Positions 15,855-24,377 of a stretch of DNA of 64,000 bases are shown piece after piece. Positions within the stretch are counted from its first letter, which is position 1, and each line of letters begins with the position of its first letter. The notes under the pieces are model-generated. The model worked only from the letters and a program-made list of their open reading frames with translations, did not search any database and was not told where the DNA came from. The DNA is from Caballeronia sp. NK8. Its GTDB lineage: Bacteria > Pseudomonadota > Gammaproteobacteria > Burkholderiales > Burkholderiaceae. The DNA lies in assembly GCF_018408855.1 (NCBI RefSeq), contig NZ_AP024323.1, forward strand, positions 1,178,001-1,242,000, given 5' to 3'. The position numbers and the translations under genes were made by a program.

Positions 15855-17207
15855 ATGAATAACAAAGAAGTCACCCATCAGGACGACGAACGCGCGGGAC
15901 TCGGCGCGCTCGCGGCGGCGTCGGTGGTCGTGGGCGCGGCGACGGGCACGATCGGCGTGCTGTTCCGCTTCGCACTCGAACGCGCCGACGCATGGCGCAA
16001 CGCGTTCGTCGCGTGGGCGCACGCGGGACACGATATCGCGGTCGTACTCGTGGTGCTGGCAGCAGCGGCCGCCGCAGGGCTTGCTGGCTGGCTCGTCGCG
16101 CGCTTCGCGCCGATGGCGAGCGGCAGCGGCATTCCGCATGTCGAAGCGGTGCTGCACGGCCGCCTTCCGCCCGCGCCGCTCGTGCTCATTCCGATCAAGT
16201 TCGTCGGCGGCGTGCTGGCCATCGGCGCGGGGCTCGCGCTCGGCCGCGAAGGTCCGACGGTGCAGATGGGCGCATCGATCGCGCATGCCATCGGCAGGAT
16301 ATTCAGGCGCAACACCGTCGATTGCCGCGTGCTGCTCGCGGCGGGCGCGGGCGCAGGGCTGGCGACGGCGTTCAATGCGCCGATCGCGGGCGCCGTGTTC
16401 GTGCTCGAAGAGCTGATGCGGCGCTTCGATACGCGCACGGCGGTCGCGGCGCTCGGCGCGTCGGCGAGCGCGATCGCGATGGCGCGGCTGCTGCACGGCG
16501 ATCTGCCCGACTTTCATGTGCCCGCGCAGCCGTTTCCCGGCTTCGAAATGGCCGGCGCGCATCTCGTGCTCGGCGCTGTGCTCGGCCTGCTCGGCGCGGT
16601 CTATTGCCGCCTCATTCTATGGACGCTCGATATCGCCGATTCGCTCGCGCGCCCCGAATCGGTGAAGCATGCGACGGTGCGCGCGGCGGCGGTCGGCGCG
16701 GCGGTCGGTCTGATCGCATGGTTCGCGCCGGATCTCGCCGGCGGCGGCGACGCGCTGACCGAACGCGCACTGCTCGGCGCGGGCACCGTTGCAAGCGTGC
16801 TCGCGATGTTCGCGCTGCGCTTCGTCATGGGTCCGGTTTCGTACGCGGCGGGCGCGCCCGGCGGCATCTTCGCGCCGATGCTCGTGCTCGGTGCGCAAAC
16901 GGGTCTCGTATTCGGCCGCGTATGTTTCGACTGGTTCCCGGGCATGGCGCCCGCTGCCGGCGACACCAGCACGTTCGCGGTGGTCGGCATGGCGGCGTTC
17001 TTCGTCGCGGTGGTGCGCGCGCCGGTCACGGGCATCGTGCTCGTCACGGAGATGACGGCGAGCTTTTCGCTGCTGCTGCCGATGCTCATCGCCTGCTTCA
17101 CCGCGATGATCATGCCGATGCTGCTGCGCGTGCCGCCGATCTACGACTCCCTCGGCGAGCGCGCGGCGCGCGGCCCGCGTTCTGCATCCGACGAACCGTT
17201 GCGGTAG
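15855..17207 (+). CDS. CLC family chloride channel or Cl-/H+ antiporter
   Basis: A 450-residue integral membrane protein with 10 or more hydrophobic segments. The selectivity-filter motifs are all visible: GSGIPHVEAVL near residue 90, GREGPTVQMGA near 132 with the gating Glu, and GGIFAPMLVLG near 338. Chloride or another halide passes across the inner membrane; the gating Glu is present, as in both channels and antiporters. It lacks the C-terminal CBS domains of some CLCs. ATG 15855 has a GGAG about 13 bases upstream. It stands alone, with the aldo/keto reductase 34 bases downstream possibly co-transcribed. Confidence 0.9.
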   Translation: MNNKEVTHQDDERAGLGALAAASVVVGAATGTIGVLFRFALERADAWRNAFVAWAHAGHDIAVVLVVLAAAAAAGLAGWLVARFAPMASGSGIPHVEAVLHGRLPPAPLVLIPIKFVGGVLAIGAGLALGREGPTVQMGASIAHAIGRIFRRNTVDCRVLLAAGAGAGLATAFNAPIAGAVFVLEELMRRFDTRTAVAALGASASAIAMARLLHGDLPDFHVPAQPFPGFEMAGAHLVLGAVLGLLGAVYCRLILWTLDIADSLARPESVKHATVRAAAVGAAVGLIAWFAPDLAGGGDALTERALLGAGTVASVLAMFALRFVMGPVSYAAGAPGGIFAPMLVLGAQTGLVFGRVCFDWFPGMAPAAGDTSTFAVVGMAAFFVAVVRAPVTGIVLVTEMTASFSLLLPMLIACFTAMIMPMLLRVPPIYDSLGERAARGPRSASDEPLR

Positions 17208-17241
17208 TCTCGTCATTCGACTTCATCCACGAGGACAGGCA

Positions 17242-18270
17242 ATGGAATATCGACATCTCGGCGCTTCGGGCTTCAAGGTTCCCGTTCTGAGCTTCGGCAC
17301 CGGCACGTTCGGCGGCCAGGGCGAATTCTTTCAGGCGTGGGGCGAGACCGACGTGAGCGAAGCGCGCAAGCTCATCGACATCTGTCTCGATGCGGGCGTC
17401 ACGATGTTCGACACCGCCGACCTCTACTCGCGCGGCGCATCGGAATCGATTCTCGGCGAAGCGCTCAAGGGCCGGCGCGACAAGGCCATCATCTCGACCA
17501 AGGCCACCTTCCGCTTCGACGAGAACGACCCGAATTCCGTCGGTTCGTCGCGCTTTCATCTCATCCGCGCGGTGAACGCGGCGCTCGAGCGCTTGCAGAC
17601 GGACTACATCGACGTGTTCCAGCTGCACGGCTTCGATGCGAAAACGCCCGTAGAGGAAACGCTTTCCACCCTCGACGATCTCGTGCGCGCGGGCAAGATC
17701 CGCTATACGGGCGTGTCGAATTTCTCCGGCTGGCATCTGCAGAAATCGCTCGACGTAGCGCAACGTTACGGTTATGCGCGTTACGTCGCGAACCAGACGT
17801 ACTACTCGCTCATCGGCCGCGATTATGAATGGGAGCTGATGCCGCTCGGCATCGATCAGGGCGTCGGCGCGATCGTGTGGAGTCCGCTCGGATGGGGGCG
17901 TCTGACCGGCAAGATTCGCCGCGGCCAGCCGCTGCCCGCGACGAGCCGCCTGCACAAGACCGCTGACATGGGGCCTCCGGTGCCGGACGAGTATCTCTAC
18001 CGCGTGATCGATGCGCTCGACGCCATCGCCGAGGAGACCGGCAAGACGGTGCCGCAGATCGCCCTCAACTGGCTCCTGCAGCGCCCGACGGTGGCGACGG
18101 TACTCATCGGCGCGCGCAACGAGGAGCAACTGCGGCAGAACCTCGGCGCGGCCGGCTGGAATCTCACGCCCGAGCAGGTGAAGAAGCTCGACGAGGCGAG
18201 CACGGTGCGGCCGGCGTATCCGTACTGGCATCAGCAAGGCTTCGCGGAACGCAATCCGTTCCCGGTGTGA
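17242..18270 (+). CDS. Aldo/keto reductase
   Basis: A 342-residue NADPH-dependent oxidoreductase, cytoplasmic. Catalytic residues are visible in DTADLYSRGASESILGEAL (Asp and Tyr), IISTKATF (Lys) and VFQLHGFD (His). The cofactor-binding end NWLLQRPTVATVLIGARNEEQLRQNLGA is standard for the family, closest in style to the YajO/YghZ-like branch. The exact aldehyde or ketone cannot be read from the sequence. The start ATG follows GAGGACAGGCA, an acceptable ribosome binding site, directly downstream of the CLC gene. Length is normal for the family. Confidence 0.92.
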   Translation: MEYRHLGASGFKVPVLSFGTGTFGGQGEFFQAWGETDVSEARKLIDICLDAGVTMFDTADLYSRGASESILGEALKGRRDKAIISTKATFRFDENDPNSVGSSRFHLIRAVNAALERLQTDYIDVFQLHGFDAKTPVEETLSTLDDLVRAGKIRYTGVSNFSGWHLQKSLDVAQRYGYARYVANQTYYSLIGRDYEWELMPLGIDQGVGAIVWSPLGWGRLTGKIRRGQPLPATSRLHKTADMGPPVPDEYLYRVIDALDAIAEETGKTVPQIALNWLLQRPTVATVLIGARNEEQLRQNLGAAGWNLTPEQVKKLDEASTVRPAYPYWHQQGFAERNPFPV

Positions 18271-18315
18271 GTCTCGGGCAAGCGTGGCGGGGGATGCCCG
18301 CCACGCTCGGGATCC

Positions 18316-18357
18316 GTACCGGAAGTCCGCTGCCGATCTGTACCGGTACTGTACCGG
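18316..18357 (+). promoter_or_regulatory. Three GTACCGG repeats upstream of the LysE gene
   Basis: GTACCGG occurs at 18316-18322, 18340-18346 and 18351-18357. The middle copy is part of the perfect palindrome GTACCGGTAC (18340-18349). They lie 55-96 bases before the LysE start. This looks like an operator array for a repressor or activator of the exporter, but no regulator gene stands beside it. Confidence 0.4.
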
Positions 18358-18411
18358 ACAGCTCCCGTACACTTGGCGCTCATCGAGTCTTTCATTGCCC
18401 GGAGCGCGCCA

Positions 18412-19026
18412 ATGCCTACCGAACTTCTCAACGCCCTGCCTGCCGCCGCGCTGTTCGCGCTGGTGACGACCATCACGCCCGGCCCCAACAACACGATGCT
18501 GCTGGCCTCGGGCGTCAACTTCGGCCTGAAGCGCACGGTGCCGCATGTGCTCGGCATCAGCGCGGGCATGGCGATTCTGATGATCGCGGTCGGTCTCGGG
18601 CTCGCGCAGGCGTTCGAGCGCGTGCCGTTGCTCTACACCGTGCTCGAAGCGGCGAGCGTTGCGTATCTGCTGTATCTGGCGTGGAAGATCGGCACGTCGT
18701 CATCGGTGCAGATGCGCGATGGCCAGGCCCGCCCGATGCGCTTTCACGAAGCGATCGCGTTCCAGTGGATCAATCCCAAGGCGTGGATGATGGTGCTCAC
18801 CGCGGCGACTACCATCCATCTGCACGCGAGCCTCTCGCTGAATGCCGCGCTGATGGCGCTGGTGCTCGTCGTGATCGGCTTGCCGTGCATCACGATGTGG
18901 GCCGCGTTCGGCATGTCGTTGCGGCGGTTTCTCGCCAACCCGCGCTGGCTGCGCATCTTCAACATCACGATGGCCGTGCTGCTGGTGCTGTCGCTGTATC
19001 CGATCGTTGCCCATTTCTTCGATTGA
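18412..19026 (+). CDS. LysE/RhtB family amino-acid (metabolite) exporter
   Basis: A 204-residue inner-membrane protein with about six hydrophobic helices. TPGPNNTMLLASGVNFG near residue 19 is the LysE family signature, with the expected FQWINPKAWMM near residue 120. It would export an amino acid or similar metabolite by proton antiport; the substrate is unknown. ATG 18412 is chosen because GGAG lies 7 bases upstream; an in-frame ATG 13 codons earlier has no such site. Length is typical for the family. A hairpin follows at 19047-19071. Confidence 0.9.
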   Translation: MPTELLNALPAAALFALVTTITPGPNNTMLLASGVNFGLKRTVPHVLGISAGMAILMIAVGLGLAQAFERVPLLYTVLEAASVAYLLYLAWKIGTSSSVQMRDGQARPMRFHEAIAFQWINPKAWMMVLTAATTIHLHASLSLNAALMALVLVVIGLPCITMWAAFGMSLRRFLANPRWLRIFNITMAVLLVLSLYPIVAHFFD

Positions 19027-19328
19027 AGCGCGAAGGGAAACGAAGTGCTGCGCGAGCAAAAAGCGCGCAGCCCCTTTGTTTCGCCGCCGGTCCGGTGCAT
19101 ACTGACCTGACGCGCCGGCACGCAAAATCTGCCGTCCCGCTTGCAAGATTGGGACTGCGTTTCTTCTCATCGGCACTGTCTGTCCACCTTGCCGCCCGAA
19201 TGGTCATCGCGTGATCCTTAAGCGATCCTTTAAGGCGGCGTTTCAGTCCGGCGCGTACAAGCCTTGCTAGTCCGTTGGTTCGCGCCGAATCGTCGGCGCG
19301 GCTTTGAAATCTGTTCAAGGAGTACGCC
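19027..19328 (+). promoter_or_regulatory. Intergenic leader with a hairpin before the small acidic protein
   Basis: This 302-base gap holds no gene I can support. Apart from the likely LysE terminator it contains a perfect 8-bp hairpin, CGCGCCGA (19281-19288) and TCGGCGCG (19293-19300), with tetraloop ATCG, 16 bases before the AAGGAG ribosome binding site at 19317-19322. The hairpin has no T-run after it, so it is more likely a leader structure that affects translation or stability of the next mRNA than a terminator. No clear promoter boxes were found. Confidence 0.4.
19047..19071 (+). terminator. Possible terminator of the LysE gene
   Basis: GCTGCGCG (19047-19054) pairs with CGCGCAGC (19064-19071), with an A-rich loop and a pyrimidine/T-rich tail CCCCTTTGTTT. 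The T-run is weak, so efficiency is uncertain. Confidence 0.45.
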
Positions 19329-19499
19329 ATGTCTGGAGCCAATCGCCCATCCGGTCCCGCCACGCGCAAATCCCTCGACCTAGCCGATCAGATCGAGCGC
19401 GATGAACTGGAGAACAACCTGCCGGATGCGCTTAATGGCGTCGATGACGAAGACGACATCGACGATGATTCCGACTCCGATCGCACACTAGGCCGTTAG
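19329..19499 (+). CDS. Small acidic hypothetical protein, 56 residues
   Basis: A very short gene with good translation signals: AAGGAG at 19317-19322 and ATG 19329. The product begins MSGANRPSGPATRKSLDLAD and ends in an Asp-rich tail (VDDEDDIDDDSDSD) before RTLGR, so it is strongly acidic and probably disordered. I do not recognise a family. It ends 46 bases before a strong terminator, so it is transcribed as its own short unit. The acidic tail could mimic nucleic acid or bind basic proteins or metal, but this is speculation. Confidence 0.6.
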   Translation: MSGANRPSGPATRKSLDLADQIERDELENNLPDALNGVDDEDDIDDDSDSDRTLGR

Positions 19500-19544
19500 C
19501 CTCGACAGCCGGGCCCATCGCGCTGATGCAGGCGTGATCCGCAA

Positions 19545-19574
19545 CGCCGCAACGTTCATCGTTGCGGCGTTTTT
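19545..19574 (+). terminator. Rho-independent terminator
   Basis: CGCCGCAACG (19545-19554) pairs perfectly with CGTTGCGGCG (19560-19569), loop TTCAT, then five T. Ends the short transcript of the small acidic gene. Confidence 0.92.
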
Positions 19575-19702
19575 GCATCGTGGACCCGATTCGCTGGGCA
19601 CGACCGTTGCTTTGAACGATGCGCAGCAAGAACCTGATGAGCGAGCGGCGGCATCGACCCGCATGCGAATCAACCGATCCACCGATCCCACCGGAGGGCT
19701 TC

Positions 19703-19864
19703 ATGCTTCGTTACGCTGTCATCTTCTTCATCATCGCGATCATCGCGGCCGTCTTCGGCTTCGGCGGCATCGCGACGGGCGCGGCGGAAATCGCCAAGAT
19801 TCTGTTCTTCATCTTTATCGTGATCTTTCTCGCGACGTTGCTGCTCGGCGTGTTCAGGCGATGA
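19703..19864 (+). CDS. DUF1328 (UPF0391/YtjA-like) small membrane protein
   Basis: A 53-residue protein that is nearly all membrane: [20 protein letters not shown] and [20 protein letters not shown] are two helices joined by the conserved [12 protein letters not shown]. This matches DUF1328 (YtjA). Function is unknown; family members are often stress-induced. ATG 19703 follows GGAGGG, and it lies in its own unit between two terminators. Confidence 0.9.
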   Translation: MLRYAVIFFIIAIIAAVFGFGGIATGAAEIAKILFFIFIVIFLATLLLGVFRR

Positions 19865-19890
19865 CGGTCATCGTTTGACAAGCGCCTTGA

Positions 19891-19930
19891 AAAAAAACGC
19901 GCGGGCTTCATCGAAGGCCGCGCGTTTTTT
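19891..19930. terminator. Bidirectional terminator between DUF1328 gene and wspR
   Basis: AAAACGCGCGG (19894-19904) pairs with CCGCGCGTTTT (19918-19928), with an A-run before and a T-run after. It ends the DUF1328 transcript on plus and the Wsp operon on minus. Confidence 0.9.
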
Positions 19931-19958
19931 CATGCTTCGAAGTTCGAAGCACATCACA

Positions 19959-21077
19959 TCACGTGATGATCACCCGATTCTTCCCATCCCGCTTCGCACG
20001 ATACAGCGCGAGATCGGCCGCTTCCACGAGCTGTTTCGATGCATCGTCGTGCAAGGCCATTTGCGTGGCGCCGCCGATGCTGATCGTCACGCGCCCGCTC
20101 GCCGAACCCGTGTGCGGCACATTGAGCGACTCAACCGCAATGCGAATCTTTTCCCCGAGCAGACGCAAGCCGGGCGCCGACGACGACAGCAGCACCACCG
20201 CGAATTCCTCGCCGCCGAAACGCGCGGCGAGATCGGCCGGGCTGTTGAGGCTCGATTCGATCGTATGCGCGACGAGCTTGAGCACGTCGTCGCCGGCGAC
20301 GTGTCCGTAGGTATCGTTGTACGACTTGAAGTTGTCGACATCGATCATCAGGAAGCCGATAGCCGCACGCTCGCGCGACGCACGACGCCATTCGGCGCTC
20401 AGATAATCATCGAGACGACGCCGGTTCGACAGGCCCGTCAGACCATCCGAATGCGTCAGCCGCTGCAATTCCAGATTCGTTTCGAGCAGCTTCTGCTGCG
20501 ATTGACGCAACGCGCGATACGCCTCGTCGCGCTGCAACAGGTTCTGATACGAACGCGAGTGATAACGCACGCGCGCGACGAGTTCGATCGTGTCCGGCAG
20601 CTTCACGAGATAGTCGTTCGCGCCCGCCGCGAAGGCCGCGCTCTTGATGCGCGGCTCTTCCTTCGTCGACAGCACGATGATCGGAATATCGCGCGTCGCC
20701 GGATGCTCGCGATACTGGCGCACGAGCGTGAGACCATCGACGCCGGGCATCACGAGGTCTTGCAGGATCACCGTCGGCCGGGTTTCCTGCGCGGTGCGCA
20801 ACGCCTCTTCGGGATTTGCGCAGTAATGCAGATCGACGTTCGCCTCATCCGCGAGCGCGCGACGCAGCGCCTCCGCGATGATCGCCTGATCGTCCACAAG
20901 CAGCACCATCACCGGCAGCTCGGCGGCAGACGGCGCGTTCAGCGCGGCGGCGAGCAGATCGGACACGGCGCGCTCGTCCACCATCGCGCGCGAACCCGCG
21001 CGTTCGATGCTCGCCGCCGCCGCTGCAGCGGCCCGTTGCGCGCGCTCGGCCAGCGGATCGGGATGAGGAAGTTTCAT
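19959..21077 (-). CDS. wspR: WspR, response regulator with diguanylate cyclase output
   Basis: A 372-residue protein: an extra N-terminal 55 residues, then a receiver domain (VLLVDDQ, phospho-acceptor Asp107 in LQDLVMPG), a coiled-coil linker near 180-207 and a GGDEF domain from about 208. The active site is GGEEF at 288-292, which is competent, and it makes c-di-GMP from two GTP when phosphorylated by WspE. The inhibitory I-site should be R-x-x-D ending five residues before GGEEF; here it reads SPAD (279-282), so the Arg is missing and feedback inhibition may be lost. ATG 21077 follows AGGA. Last gene of the operon, 46 bases after wspF, ahead of a strong terminator. Confidence 0.9.
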   Translation of the reverse strand: MKLPHPDPLAERAQRAAAAAAASIERAGSRAMVDERAVSDLLAAALNAPSAAELPVMVLLVDDQAIIAEALRRALADEANVDLHYCANPEEALRTAQETRPTVILQDLVMPGVDGLTLVRQYREHPATRDIPIIVLSTKEEPRIKSAAFAAGANDYLVKLPDTIELVARVRYHSRSYQNLLQRDEAYRALRQSQQKLLETNLELQRLTHSDGLTGLSNRRRLDDYLSAEWRRASRERAAIGFLMIDVDNFKSYNDTYGHVAGDDVLKLVAHTIESSLNSPADLAARFGGEEFAVVLLSSSAPGLRLLGEKIRIAVESLNVPHTGSASGRVTISIGGATQMALHDDASKQLVEAADLALYRAKRDGKNRVIIT

Positions 21078-21123
21078 GAACGTGTCCTTTTGTCGGATGC
21101 TTATCGTTAAGTGCGTTGCGATG

Positions 21124-22122
21124 TCAGTCGAATGCCGTGGCGATGGCGTCGGCGATGCGCGGCAGCGGCAGGATCGACACCGCCGCATTCAGCGCGGCCG
21201 CCGCCTTCGGCATGCCGTACACCGCGCTCGTCGCCTCGTCCTGCGCGATCGTGTGATAGCCCTTCGCGCGCATCGCCTTGAGGCCGATCGCGCCGTCGCG
21301 GCCCATGCCCGTCAGCAGCACGCCGATCGCGCGGCCGGTCCAGCGCTCGGTCACGCTCTGAAAGAACACGTCGACGGAAGGCCGGTAAGGCAGTTGCTCG
21401 GGATGCGCGGTGTAGCCGAGGCGCGTGGCATCGGCAAAATGCAGATGATCGTTGGTCGCGGCGAGCAGCACTTCGCCCGGCACGGGTTTGTCGCCCTCGC
21501 GCGCGACGCGCACGGGCAACGCCGATTGCGCGTCGAGCCACTGCGCCATGCCTTCGGCGAACGCGCGATCGACGTGCTGCACGATGACGATTGCCGCCGC
21601 TAAATGCTTCGGCAGCGCGCCCAGCAGCGTCGCGAGCGCGGACGGTCCGCCCGCCGATGCGCCGATCGCGACGAGCCGCGCAGCGCTTTTCGGCACGCTC
21701 GTCGCGATGACGGACGATGCGCCGGAAGACGCGAGCCGCGCGCCGATCTGATCGATCTTCGCGATCAGCGCCGCCGCGCCGCGACGCGCATCGGCGCCGG
21801 CGAGCGCGGGCGTATCGACGGCATCGAGCGCGCCCGCGCCCATCGCTTCATAGACGCGCCACGCGTTCGCGCCCACATCGACGGTCACGACGAGAATCGC
21901 GCACGGCGAGCGCGCCATGATCGTGCGCGACGCCTGCACGCCATCGACGTTCGGCATCACGAGATCCATCAGCACGACATCGGGCGTATGCGTCGCGCAA
22001 TAGTCGATGGCCTGCTGACCGTCGTGCGCGACCCACGCGATCTCGAAGTCGGGCCGTGCGGCGAGCGCGCGCCGCAGCGCTTCCACGGCCAGCGAAACGT
22101 CGTTCACAATGCCGATCTTCAT
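21124..22122 (-). CDS. wspF: WspF, CheB-like protein-glutamate methylesterase
   Basis: A 332-residue CheB. N-terminal receiver with Asp53 in LMDLVMPNVDG, then a linker, and the methylesterase from about 145: the Ser-His-Asp triad is seen in AIGASAGGPSAL (Ser), IVQHVDRAFAEGMAQWL (His) and TGMGRDGAIGLKAM (Asp). It removes methyl groups from WspA and so lowers signalling. In Pseudomonas, loss of WspF gives constant c-di-GMP output and wrinkly colonies. The start ATG overlaps the wspE stop (ATGA). Confidence 0.9.
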   Translation of the reverse strand: MKIGIVNDVSLAVEALRRALAARPDFEIAWVAHDGQQAIDYCATHTPDVVLMDLVMPNVDGVQASRTIMARSPCAILVVTVDVGANAWRVYEAMGAGALDAVDTPALAGADARRGAAALIAKIDQIGARLASSGASSVIATSVPKSAARLVAIGASAGGPSALATLLGALPKHLAAAIVIVQHVDRAFAEGMAQWLDAQSALPVRVAREGDKPVPGEVLLAATNDHLHFADATRLGYTAHPEQLPYRPSVDVFFQSVTERWTGRAIGVLLTGMGRDGAIGLKAMRAKGYHTIAQDEATSAVYGMPKAAAALNAAVSILPLPRIADAIATAFD

Positions 22123-24377
22123 GATTTCGCCTCGCCTATGAGATCGCGCACCGCGTCGATGAGCGCCTGGTCGTGGAAGCTGCCCTTCGCGAGGTAATAG
22201 TCAGCGCCCGCATCGAGGCCGCGCTGACGGTCTTCCGCGCGATCCTTGTACGACACGATCATCACCGGCAGGCCGGAGAGTTGTGCATCGCGCTTGATGA
22301 GCGTGACGAGCTCGATGCCGTCCAGACGCGGCATGTCGATATCCGTGATGACCAGATCGAAGCGCTCGCCGCGCACCGCGTTCCAGCCGTCCATGCCGTC
22401 GACCGCCACCGCTACGTCATAGCCGCGCGACGCGAGCAGCTTGCGTTCGAGCTCGCGCACGGTGAGCGAATCGTCGACGACGAGCACGCGCTTGGCTGCC
22501 GCGACGCTCGCACGCGATGTCCCCGCGCCCACGCGTCCGAGCTCGCCGCTGCCGACGAGTTTTTCCACCGAACGCAGCCAGTCGTCGAGGTCCGCGATGA
22601 GCAGCGGATCGCCGTTTTCCATCAGCGCGCCCGCCGCGATGTTGCGCACCTTGCCGAGCCGCTTGTCGAGCGGTTGCACGACCAGCATGCGCTCACCGAG
22701 AAAGCGGTCGACGACGATGCCGTAGCTCGCCGCGCCCTGCCCGATCACGACGACGTTGAGCGCGTCGCTCGCGGCTTCGAACACAGCCGTCTGCAGGATC
22801 TGATGCGCGGTGACGAGGCCGACCCGCTTGCCGTCGAACGAAAAATGCTGCTGGCCTTCGAGCATGTCGATGGCGCTCGCCGGCAGCACCAGCGTACGCA
22901 CGACATGCGCGAGCGGCAGGCCATAAGGCTCGCCCGCCACTTCGACGATCAGGCTGCGGATCACCGACAGCGTGAGCGGCAATTGCAAGGTGAAACGCGT
23001 GCCCGCGAGCGCCTCCTGCGTCACGCGCACGCTGCCGCGTACTTGCCGCACGACGTCCTGCACGGCATCGAGACCGACGCCGCGGCCCGATACGTCGGTG
23101 ACGGCGTCGCGCATCGAGAAGCCCGGCAGGAACAGGAATTCGAGCAGCTCGGCTTCCGTGAGACGCGCGGCCGTATCTTCGCTTGCGAGGTTCTTGCGCA
23201 CGACCGAGCGGCGCAGCGCATCGAGATCAACACCCGCGCCGTCGTCGGACACGCTGATGAAAAGCGAGCCCGCGCTATGGCGCGCTTCGAGCGTGATCGT
23301 GCCGGTCTCCGGCTTGCCGAGCGCGCGTCTGAGCGACGGTTCCTCGATGCCGTGATCGACCGCGTTGCGCAACAGATGACCGAGCGGCGCGTCGAGCAGA
23401 TCGAGAATGTCGCGATCAACCTGCGTCGTCTCGCCCGCAATGACGAGGCGCACGTCGCGGCCGAGTCCGCGCGCGACATCGCGCACCATGCGCGCGAAGC
23501 CGCCGGTCGCATCAACGAAAGGACGCATGCGGCAGGCGAGCGCTTCGTCGTAGATCTGCTGCGCGAGATGCGTCGAGCGGCGGTCGAAGTTCTCCAGTTC
23601 GGCAAGACGCTCGCTCAGTTGCCGGTGCGCTTCGGCCGTGAGACGCCGCACTTCGTCGAGCGCGGCGTGTGCGCGCGCGTCGAGTTGCGCGGCGTTCGTT
23701 TCATTCAGCGTTTCGTGCAGACGTTCGAGCGCGCGGTTTGCATCGTGCTGAATGCGCTTCACGCGCAGCATCGATTGCGAGAACGGCTTCAGCCAGCGCG
23801 ATTCGACCAGCGATTCGCCCGAGTGGCTCAACAGGCGGTCGAGCGTGTCGGCGCGCATGCGCAACATGCGGGCGTCGTTCGTGCGCGCCGGCACCGCAAC
23901 GGGCTCGGGCGTCTCGTCGACGGGCTTTACGAGCGTGAGTTCGAGCGAAAGATCGCTTGTTTGCTGCGGCGCTTCGTTGCCTTCGATACGCGTGTTGAGC
24001 GCTTCGACGAACGCATCCACTTCGCGTTCGAGCGCCGCTTGTGCGTCGATGTCCTGTGCCTCGCCGATCTGCACGATCAGATCGACGCCGCGCAGCAACA
24101 TGTCGATATAACCCGCATCGAGCACGACGCGCCCGTCCTGCGCCGCGACGAAGCAGTCTTCCATCACATGCGCGAGCGTCACGCCCACCGGCACGCCGAC
24201 CACGCGCGCCGCGCCCTTCAGCGAATGCGCGGCGCGCATGCTCGCTTCGAGCGTGACGGGATCGCGCGGGGCGCGTTCGAGCGCGATGAGGCCATCGGAA
24301 AGAATCTGCGCCTGGCCACGCGCTTCTTCCTGAAAGAGTTCGAGCAGCGACGAGCGGCCCGGATCGATGCTCGTCAT
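22119..24377 (-). CDS. wspE: WspE, CheA-like hybrid histidine kinase with receiver domain
   Basis: A 752-residue kinase: Hpt domain with His51 (AAHSLKGAARVVG), a dimerisation region, a CheA-type ATPase (HLLRNAVDHGIEEPSLR, then ISVSDDGAGVDLDALR and FSMRDAVTDVSGRGVGLDAV), a CheW-like coupling domain and a C-terminal receiver (RVLVVDDS, Asp in LVITDIDMPRLDG). It autophosphorylates and passes phosphate to WspR and WspF. ATG 24377 is chosen because it overlaps the wspD stop (ATGA); the longer reading upstream is in the wspD coding region. All domains look intact. Confidence 0.92.
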   Translation of the reverse strand: MTSIDPGRSSLLELFQEEARGQAQILSDGLIALERAPRDPVTLEASMRAAHSLKGAARVVGVPVGVTLAHVMEDCFVAAQDGRVVLDAGYIDMLLRGVDLIVQIGEAQDIDAQAALEREVDAFVEALNTRIEGNEAPQQTSDLSLELTLVKPVDETPEPVAVPARTNDARMLRMRADTLDRLLSHSGESLVESRWLKPFSQSMLRVKRIQHDANRALERLHETLNETNAAQLDARAHAALDEVRRLTAEAHRQLSERLAELENFDRRSTHLAQQIYDEALACRMRPFVDATGGFARMVRDVARGLGRDVRLVIAGETTQVDRDILDLLDAPLGHLLRNAVDHGIEEPSLRRALGKPETGTITLEARHSAGSLFISVSDDGAGVDLDALRRSVVRKNLASEDTAARLTEAELLEFLFLPGFSMRDAVTDVSGRGVGLDAVQDVVRQVRGSVRVTQEALAGTRFTLQLPLTLSVIRSLIVEVAGEPYGLPLAHVVRTLVLPASAIDMLEGQQHFSFDGKRVGLVTAHQILQTAVFEAASDALNVVVIGQGAASYGIVVDRFLGERMLVVQPLDKRLGKVRNIAAGALMENGDPLLIADLDDWLRSVEKLVGSGELGRVGAGTSRASVAAAKRVLVVDDSLTVRELERKLLASRGYDVAVAVDGMDGWNAVRGERFDLVITDIDMPRLDGIELVTLIKRDAQLSGLPVMIVSYKDRAEDRQRGLDAGADYYLAKGSFHDQALIDAVRDLIGEAKS

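Noticed and set aside
18316..18357. Short repeats as a CRISPR-like array
   Set aside because: Units are only 7 bases and unevenly spaced; no spacers or cas genes.
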